A model generated the notes under the pieces. The model worked only from the letters and a program-made list of their open reading frames with translations. It ran no database searches and was not told the DNA's origin. Position numbers and translations under genes: made by a program. This document shows positions 6,531 through 11,038 of a DNA stretch of 11,038 nt, in pieces. Numbering within the stretch: position 1 is the stretch's first letter; each line of letters starts with the position of its first letter. Source of the DNA: Bacteroidota bacterium (lineage in GTDB: Bacteria; Bacteroidota; Rhodothermia; Rhodothermales; UBA10348); contig JAAZVD010000028.1 in NCBI GenBank assembly GCA_018623785.1, forward strand, positions 1 to 11,038, in the 5' to 3' direction.

Positions 6531-8903
6531 TCAGTCCTGCTCAAGCACCCAGATCGGAGCCGAACGCGCAGGGACGGTGATCTGACCAGATCCGTCCATT
6601 ACTGATGTGTCGATAGCACCTGCGCACTCACAGCCTTCCTCTGCAAAGCGACTGCCGTCCGAGATCTGCGTCCATTCGCCCTCTGGAAGGTCGGATACAT
6701 CAAAGGTTGCATCCTGCCAAGAGGTGTTCATGAGCACCAGGACGTTCCCACCGGCTACATAGCCCAGCAACTGGTCGCTGTCCGGCAAGAACCATTGATA
6801 ATGCTCTTTCGGGAGGGATCCGCCAATGCGGAATACTGAACCGGCCTCACTGGCCCTGAGGGCTATCAGGCGCTTCCAGTAGGTGTTCATGGCCGCATAG
6901 TCGATAGGCCGCTCGCCTGGCTCAGCGCCAGCGAACTCCCATTCATACTGATTGGCGCGACGGTGATTGTACGTGTCCCGCTTGCCGTGGTAAGCTAGAT
7001 CCCCGGAGGCAGATGTCTTGACGACTTCCATCAAGGGAGCGGCACCCTTCGAGCGCAGCATTTCCGTTCCACCATGGATGACCACGGGACCGAGCGAAGT
7101 AAATAGTAACGTTGCCGCCAGACGAACACCGGCTTCGTCCACATGTTTGCGCCCATCCCAGTCGCTGTCTGAAAAACGATCGGCCAAGGCCCAGTTGTCA
7201 TGGATATCCAGGTAGTTGATGCCGCGATTGGGGTCCATCTCCTCCGGGAAGGAGTTCATGAGTCCCATCATGGCACGTTCACGCTGACTGCCATCGCCAC
7301 CAGCATAGCCCCGGTCCACCGCCGGATCGGTCGGATTGGACACCGGCCCCTTGAAGGCATTACGCGCGTCGTCCTGAAAATATGTGATGGGTGCATCGGC
7401 CTTATACCAGAACAGATCTGGATCGGCCCGGGTCACAGGGTCGGTGGGAGCAATCCAGGCCTCCCCATAGATGATCAGGTCATCAGGTAGTTCTTCCTTG
7501 ATCCAAGCCAACGTTTGTTCGTCGATCTGGCCAGCCAGGTCAATCCGGAATCCGTCCACGCCCAGAACGTCGACCCAGTGGCGCAACTGATCCAGCATCC
7601 AACGCTGCACCATCGGGCGGTCCTCCGGGCGCGTCTCGTTGCCGAAGGGGCCGATGTGCGCCACATCGCCATCGGTGCGGTAGTAATACGGCAGATCGAT
7701 GGCGTTGAAGTTGAACAGGTAGTGGCGCCCGTCCATGTTTTCGCCGGTGTGGTTGGGGACGACATCAATGATGACGCTGATTCCCTCGCGGTGAAACGCC
7801 TCTACGAGCTGCTTGAATTCCTCTCGTTCGGCGCCCATGGGAGCATTTTTGGAACGAAACCGAGACTCCACGGCGAAAGCGTGCGTAGTGCGGTATCCCC
7901 ACTGGTAGTTCTCCATGGCCACACCCTGCTCCTGCATGTAAGGATCATCGGCAAAGGCTGCCTGCCACTCGTCATCCGGATAATGCAGGTATTCTTGGAC
8001 GGGCATCAAATGAACCACGTTGATGCCCAGGTCCAAAAGGTGATCAAACCCGATGGGTGCGTCATTGTCATTCCGGAGCCCCGGCTCGATCATGGCCAGC
8101 ATCGTGCTCTTGATCTCGTCATTCACTGGCAAACGATCCGTGAAGTCCTGGACGTGCACCTCATAGGCTACCACATCCTCCATGGCTGGGCTGCCTCCTT
8201 TGACGGGCGCCGGCGGAGAGGAGGGCTGGTATACCATCGCTTTTCCGAACGAGTCATCACTTACCAGGGCGTAGGGATCGGTGATGTGGACCGGGTGGGT
8301 TTCGTAGAAATAATTGCCAGGTTCGTCGGTTCCATGCACGGTGAAGGTGTAAAAAACACCGTGATGGTTGCCGGCCTGCTCGGTTTCCCAAACCCCATTC
8401 GGATCCCTGGTCATGACGACGGATGACGATGGGGTTTCAAGGTCCTGGTAGCGGTCCAGGTATAAATGCAGGACCACGCGATCAGCCCGCGGTGCAAACA
8501 AGCGGAAGGTAGTTACCGCCTCGTCCTCAGAAACCGTAGCCCCTAGGGGTTTATCGGAATACAGTGACTTGAACCAGTCATTGCGCCGAACGAGTACAGG
8601 CTCATTGCGTCCGGCAACATGGAGCCGATACAGCCGTCTGGTATCCAAGGGGGTGGCAGGAACGAGCAGCAGTTCATCGGACCGTCTGGGAAGGACACTC
8701 GCGACGACAATCTCCGTACCGTCCAGGTATGCCAGTTGGTAGTCCGCTTCCGATCGCGCCGTTGTCGCCAGCGGCCCTTTGAGAATGATGGCCCCCGTTG
8801 ACTGGATTTCAGCGGTGAGGTCCGGCAGTGTTTGCGATAACGTCTGTACCGGATTCAGCAGGAGGACTAGGGTTGCCGCAAAAAGAGCCTTGAGGTGTGC
8901 CAT
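6531..8903 (-). CDS. Secreted GH13 amylase/pullulanase-type glycoside hydrolase
   Basis: A 790-residue alpha-glucan hydrolase of family GH13, exported by a signal peptide (MAHLKALFAATLVLLLNPVQ, cleavage near TLSQ). After a beta-rich N-terminal region comes a CBM48-like module at about 120-215 (TFRLFAPRADRVVLHLYL). The (beta/alpha)8 catalytic barrel covers about 240-650, and a beta-sandwich C-terminal domain ends the protein. All four GH13 motifs are present: DVVPNH; GFRIDLAG with nucleophile Asp455; YGEAW with acid/base Glu481; and DIHDN with Asp569. The overall plan and YQWGY motif recall type I pullulanases, whose hallmark is YNWGYDP; here it reads YQWGYRT, so debranching of alpha-1,6 links is possible but not secure. 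I prefer ATG 8903 because it opens a clean signal peptide; an in-frame GTG at 8921 adds six residues. It is transcribed opposite to the osmC side and lies 132 nt downstream of folD. No maltose-utilisation or transport genes are adjacent. Confidence 0.88.
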   Translation of the reverse strand: MAHLKALFAATLVLLLNPVQTLSQTLPDLTAEIQSTGAIILKGPLATTARSEADYQLAYLDGTEIVVASVLPRRSDELLLVPATPLDTRRLYRLHVAGRNEPVLVRRNDWFKSLYSDKPLGATVSEDEAVTTFRLFAPRADRVVLHLYLDRYQDLETPSSSVVMTRDPNGVWETEQAGNHHGVFYTFTVHGTDEPGNYFYETHPVHITDPYALVSDDSFGKAMVYQPSSPPAPVKGGSPAMEDVVAYEVHVQDFTDRLPVNDEIKSTMLAMIEPGLRNDNDAPIGFDHLLDLGINVVHLMPVQEYLHYPDDEWQAAFADDPYMQEQGVAMENYQWGYRTTHAFAVESRFRSKNAPMGAEREEFKQLVEAFHREGISVIIDVVPNHTGENMDGRHYLFNFNAIDLPYYYRTDGDVAHIGPFGNETRPEDRPMVQRWMLDQLRHWVDVLGVDGFRIDLAGQIDEQTLAWIKEELPDDLIIYGEAWIAPTDPVTRADPDLFWYKADAPITYFQDDARNAFKGPVSNPTDPAVDRGYAGGDGSQRERAMMGLMNSFPEEMDPNRGINYLDIHDNWALADRFSDSDWDGRKHVDEAGVRLAATLLFTSLGPVVIHGGTEMLRSKGAAPLMEVVKTSASGDLAYHGKRDTYNHRRANQYEWEFAGAEPGERPIDYAAMNTYWKRLIALRASEAGSVFRIGGSLPKEHYQWFLPDSDQLLGYVAGGNVLVLMNTSWQDATFDVSDLPEGEWTQISDGSRFAEEGCECAGAIDTSVMDGSGQITVPARSAPIWVLEQD

Positions 8904-8950
8904 GGGGTATATCAGTATCACTGAGAGGCCAACGGAAAAGGATCGTCATT

Positions 8951-8969
8951 ACCGGCGATAGGCGCCGGT
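8951..8969. other. GC-rich hairpin between folD and the amylase gene
   Basis: ACCGGCG (8951-8957) and CGCCGGT (8963-8969) form a perfect 7-bp stem around a 5-nt loop. On the - strand it falls about 66 nt after the folD stop and about 48 nt before the amylase start. It has no T-tract in either direction. It could be a weak folD terminator, an amylase leader structure or a protein-binding palindrome; the sequence does not decide between these. Confidence 0.4.
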
Positions 8970-9035
8970 CACACCCTAATATTCCCTACAACGGCGTTCG
9001 ATCCATGAAACAGGGTACGCCAAGTCCTTTCCAGT

Positions 9036-9905
9036 TCACGTTGAACGTGCAGCCATCAGGGTATTCTGCAGCAGGACAGCAATCGTCATGGGACCCACGC
9101 CACCCGGCACAGGGGTAATGTGGCTGGCAATGGGTTCGACGGCATCAAAATCCACATCACCAACAAGTCGATATCCTCGTTCCCGGGTAGCATCCTCCAC
9201 CCGGTTGATCCCCACGTCGATAACCACGGCTCCCGGCTTGACCAGATCGGCTGTGACGAAATTAGCCCGTCCAATGGCAGCAACCAGGATATCGGCCTGC
9301 CGTGCAAGAGCGGGAAGGTCCTTTGTTCGACTGTGGCACACGGTCACGGTCGCGTCAATCCCTCGTTTCAACATCAGATTGGCCAGTGGCTTACCAACGA
9401 TATTGGAACGACCGATGATGACGCAATGCGCCCCACTTGTTTCGATACCGGAGCGCTGGATGAGCTCGACAATGCCTGCCGGCGTTGCGGGCTTGAAGCC
9501 GTCCAGTCCGATGACCAGGTTGCCAACGCTCGCGGGATGGAAGCAGTCTACATCCTTGGCAGGGTCAATAGTATCAATCACCTTGCGATCATCGATATGA
9601 TCGGGCAGCGGCAACTGCACCAGAATGCCGTCTACGTTGTCATCGTCATTCAGGCGGCGGATGATATCCAGGAGTTCCTGCTCAGAGATGGACGCATCGT
9701 AGGTCAGTGTATCGCTTTCGATGCCCACTTCCGCGGAGGCCTTGGCCTTGCCACGAACGTATGAAGCGGAGGCCGGGTCATCGCCAACCAGAACCACGGC
9801 CAGATAGGGGGCACGATGACCGTTTGTCACCCGCGCTGCTACTGCTGTCTTGACTTCTTCACGGATTTGAGCGGAGATAGCCTTTCCATCGATGATGTGC
9901 GCCAT
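9036..9905 (-). CDS. folD: Bifunctional methylenetetrahydrofolate dehydrogenase/cyclohydrolase FolD
   Basis: FolD interconverts 5,10-methylene-, 5,10-methenyl- and 10-formyl-tetrahydrofolate, coupling NADP+ reduction to supply one-carbon units for purines and formyl-methionine; it is a cytoplasmic dimer. The 289-residue length is normal. The signatures are complete: SYVRGKAKA with catalytic Tyr49 and Lys53; DGILVQLPLP at about 94-103; KDVDCFHP; GRSNIVGKP in the dinucleotide-binding domain; VCHSRT; IDVGIN; and the C-terminal PGGVGPMTIAVLLQNT. The ATG at 9905 gives the expected MAHIIDGK start and has no Shine-Dalgarno. The gene is divergent from the tRNA-Gly gene, with 262 nt between them, and upstream of the amylase gene on the same strand. 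The two products have no evident functional link, so the arrangement is probably accidental. Confidence 0.97.
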   Translation of the reverse strand: MAHIIDGKAISAQIREEVKTAVAARVTNGHRAPYLAVVLVGDDPASASYVRGKAKASAEVGIESDTLTYDASISEQELLDIIRRLNDDDNVDGILVQLPLPDHIDDRKVIDTIDPAKDVDCFHPASVGNLVIGLDGFKPATPAGIVELIQRSGIETSGAHCVIIGRSNIVGKPLANLMLKRGIDATVTVCHSRTKDLPALARQADILVAAIGRANFVTADLVKPGAVVIDVGINRVEDATRERGYRLVGDVDFDAVEPIASHITPVPGGVGPMTIAVLLQNTLMAARST

Positions 9906-10122
9906 GGTTGTGTTGCGAAAGGTTATTCAGAGAGGGGGATAGTCTTACAGCACGGGAGAAAATAGGTGCTGCACAGTGGACTGGAAGACAATCTTTCGAG
10001 GTGGGGATGTCAACTTTGAATGAAGCATGGCCCTCGAAATGAAACGTAGTGGTCACAAGGAAGCACGGCCGCTCTGATACCTTCGGCAATCTGTGATCTT
10101 CATGTAAAGCCGAAAGACATGC

Positions 10123-10152
10123 TTGATCCAAGTACGCCAATTGGTGTATTAT
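10123..10152 (+). promoter_or_regulatory. Candidate promoter of tRNA-Gly
   Basis: TTGATC (10123-10128) and TATTAT (10147-10152) are separated by 18 nt and resemble sigma-70 -35 and -10 boxes with 4/6 and 5/6 matches. Read the Bacteroidota way, TATTATTG also matches TAnnTTTG at all but one position. The start point would fall a few bases before the tRNA at 10168. The rest of the 262-nt folD-tRNA gap shows nothing recognisable apart from an isolated TTGACA on the - strand. Confidence 0.5.
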
Positions 10153-10167
10153 TGCACGCTCTGATAA

Positions 10168-10239
10168 GCGGGTGTAGCTCAGTGGTAGAGCATCACGTTG
10201 CCAACGTGAGGGTCGTGAGTTCGAATCTCATCACCCGCT
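10168..10239 (+). tRNA. tRNA-Gly (anticodon GCC)
   Basis: A complete 72-nt cloverleaf. The acceptor stem GCGGGTG pairs with CACCCGC. The D arm is GCTC/GAGC. The anticodon stem TCACG/CGTGA encloses the loop TTGCCAA, with anticodon GCC at 10200-10202. The T arm GTGAG/CTCAT has loop TTCGAAT and one G-U pair. The discriminator is T (10239), as expected for bacterial tRNA-Gly. The CCA end is not encoded (next bases are CAG), so it must be added after transcription. It reads GGC and GGU codons. Confidence 0.97.
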
Positions 10240-10244
10240 CAGCA

Positions 10245-10262
10245 ATGTCCTCAGCAGGACAT
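10245..10262 (+). other. Hairpin in the tRNA 3' trailer
   Basis: ATGTCC (10245-10250) and GGACAT (10257-10262) form a perfect 6-bp stem with loop TCAGCA. It starts five bases after the mature tRNA end and lies directly before the terminator hairpin. A structured trailer can steer 3'-end processing of a pre-tRNA; that role is inferred here. Confidence 0.45.
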
Positions 10263-10265
10263 CAT

Positions 10266-10294
10266 AAAGGCGCCGGCTTCCAGCCGGCGCCTTT
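10266..10294. terminator. Strong intrinsic terminator, probably bidirectional
   Basis: AAAGGCGCCGGCT (10266-10278) pairs perfectly over 13 bp with AGCCGGCGCCTTT (10282-10294) around the 3-nt loop TCC. The A/T ends of the stem put a short T run at the 3' end on both strands. On the + strand it lies 26 nt after the tRNA. On the - strand it begins 6 nt after the stop codon of the nuclease gene. It therefore fits as a shared terminator for convergent transcripts. Confidence 0.85.
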
Positions 10295-10300
10295 ATCTGT

Positions 10301-11038
10301 TCAGGGACTCTTCGACGGTACAAGATCCACGACAACCGGCAGGTGATCGGATGGATAGTAACCGCCCTGCACAGGATCCAAGACCTGATACGAAGCTGCT
10401 CGCCAATCCGGAGTGTGGAATACATAATCGATGCGTGCCGACGTGTCTGAACCCGGATCGAAGGAACGGTAAGTGCCAGCCTCAGCCTTTGGGTCGGACG
10501 GGGTCAGACCGGCATCCATCAAGCCGCTGGACACGATTGCCTGCCAAGGTTCGGTGTCCGGTTCGAAGTTGAAATCCCCCAGGGCCACATCCCCGGCAGT
10601 AGCCCACTCGGCAACCAGTCGCGCACTCTCACGTCGCGCTTCTTCACCCCGATGATCAAAATGCGTGTTTATGACACGCAGCGTATCTCCAGTGCCCCGA
10701 TCCTCGAGAACGACCCGTGTTGCTATGCGCGGCAAGGCGGCATCCCATCCAATACTTCCGATGGAGTCCGGGAACGTTGAGAGCCACTTCGTATCCCAAT
10801 CGATGAGAGTAAATCGTGTGGTATCGAAGAGCAAGGGGGCGTATTCACCGCGTTGGGCCCCGTCATCGCGTCCAACGCCCACGTATCCAAATCGGGTCTG
10901 TCCGCGCATTATATCCTGAAGTTGTGCGTGGGTTACCTCCTGCAGTCCTGCCACGTGCACTCCCGATGAATCGATAATTCCACTAACCCAGTCAGAGCGG
11001 GTTTCCCAGATGTTGTGGCCATCATCCGGACTTGCCCA
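10301..11038 (-). CDS. Endonuclease/exonuclease/phosphatase family protein, 5' end missing
   Basis: The C-terminal 245 residues of a Mg-dependent DNase I-like (EEP) phosphoesterase. The frame stays open to the window edge, so the N-terminus lies outside. The catalytic set is intact: a GLQE motif whose Glu is the metal ligand (10937-10939); YVGVGRDDG; GEYAPLLFD; INTHFDHRG; GDFN at 10568-10579; RIDYVF; and the final SDHLP with the catalytic His (10343-10345). The upstream residues WASPDDGHNIWETRSDWV match the usual N-terminal stretch before GLQE, so only about 10-40 residues are likely missing. A GTG at 10960 is not the real start because it would cut this conserved stretch. Members of this group act on nucleic acids, phosphoinositides or other phosphodiesters, and many are secreted. 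Substrate and location cannot be decided without the N-terminus. The gene ends on the shared terminator next to tRNA-Gly. Confidence 0.9.
   Translation of the reverse strand, partial: WASPDDGHNIWETRSDWVSGIIDSSGVHVAGLQEVTHAQLQDIMRGQTRFGYVGVGRDDGAQRGEYAPLLFDTTRFTLIDWDTKWLSTFPDSIGSIGWDAALPRIATRVVLEDRGTGDTLRVINTHFDHRGEEARRESARLVAEWATAGDVALGDFNFEPDTEPWQAIVSSGLMDAGLTPSDPKAEAGTYRSFDPGSDTSARIDYVFHTPDWRAASYQVLDPVQGGYYPSDHLPVVVDLVPSKSP

Noticed and set aside
7515..8426. A 303-codon open frame on the + strand, antisense to the amylase gene
   Set aside because: It lies entirely inside the well-supported GH13 gene, shows no recognisable domain, and its His/Val/Asp-rich composition is what the reverse frame of that gene would give.
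9120..9764. A 214-codon open frame on the + strand
   Set aside because: It is a reverse-frame shadow of folD with no domain of its own.
10008..10013. Perfect TTGACA on the - strand as a folD promoter -35 box
   Set aside because: No acceptable -10 box lies 15-19 nt downstream, and it is about 100 nt from the folD start; six bases alone are not evidence.
9859..10140. A 93-codon open frame on the - strand upstream of folD
   Set aside because: It overlaps the folD start in another frame, lacks recognisable sequence and has no ribosome site. I treat the 9906-10167 gap as non-coding.
10222..10239. tRNA-Gly 3' end as an integration (attachment) site
   Set aside because: There is no repeated copy of the tRNA end in the window, no integrase and no foreign-looking genes beside it.
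1..11038. CRISPR array, transposon, phage or toxin-antitoxin module
   Set aside because: No regularly spaced repeats, transposase or recombinase motifs, terminal inverted repeats or paired small genes were seen; gene content is housekeeping apart from the amylase and EEP genes.

Overview
The window is mostly ordinary chromosome from what looks like a Bacteroidota/Rhodothermota (Rhodothermales- or Balneola-like) bacterium. The reasoning is inference from gene content. The order uppS-bamA-skp-skp is typical of that group. BamA carries the DVSSLY...F-N-V stretch seen in Bacteroidota-type BamA proteins. Recognisable Shine-Dalgarno sequences are absent in front of nearly all genes. GC content looks moderate, a little above half. 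No phage, insertion sequence, CRISPR array, defence system or other accessory island was found.

Bases 1-4120, all on the + strand, form an envelope cluster. It holds the 3' end of undecaprenyl diphosphate synthase (uppS), the outer-membrane assembly factor BamA, and two tandem, diverged Skp/OmpH periplasmic chaperones. UppS makes the lipid carrier for peptidoglycan and O-antigen. BamA inserts beta-barrel proteins, and the Skp proteins escort those proteins across the periplasm.

Bases 4121-6425, also +, carry metabolic and maintenance genes: panB (first committed step of pantothenate/CoA synthesis), surE (nucleotidase) and an OsmC/Ohr-family protein. Spacing is 20-110 nt, so they could be co-transcribed. 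The gap before panB holds a long-range inverted repeat.

Bases 6426-9905 carry two genes on the - strand: a secreted GH13 amylase/pullulanase-type glycoside hydrolase, and upstream of it folD (one-carbon folate metabolism). The short convergent gap between osmC and the amylase contains degenerate copies of the osmC stop region.

Bases 9906-11038 hold a tRNA-Gly(GCC) gene on the + strand, with a readable promoter and two tandem hairpins after it. The second hairpin is a strong terminator that appears to be shared with the last gene. That gene is an endonuclease/exonuclease/phosphatase-family enzyme on the - strand, and it runs off the right edge.

The window was offered as possibly containing a new system. 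I do not see one. The points most worth a second look are the atypical pullulanase-like enzyme, the paired Skp paralogs, and several small RNA-level structures in the gaps.
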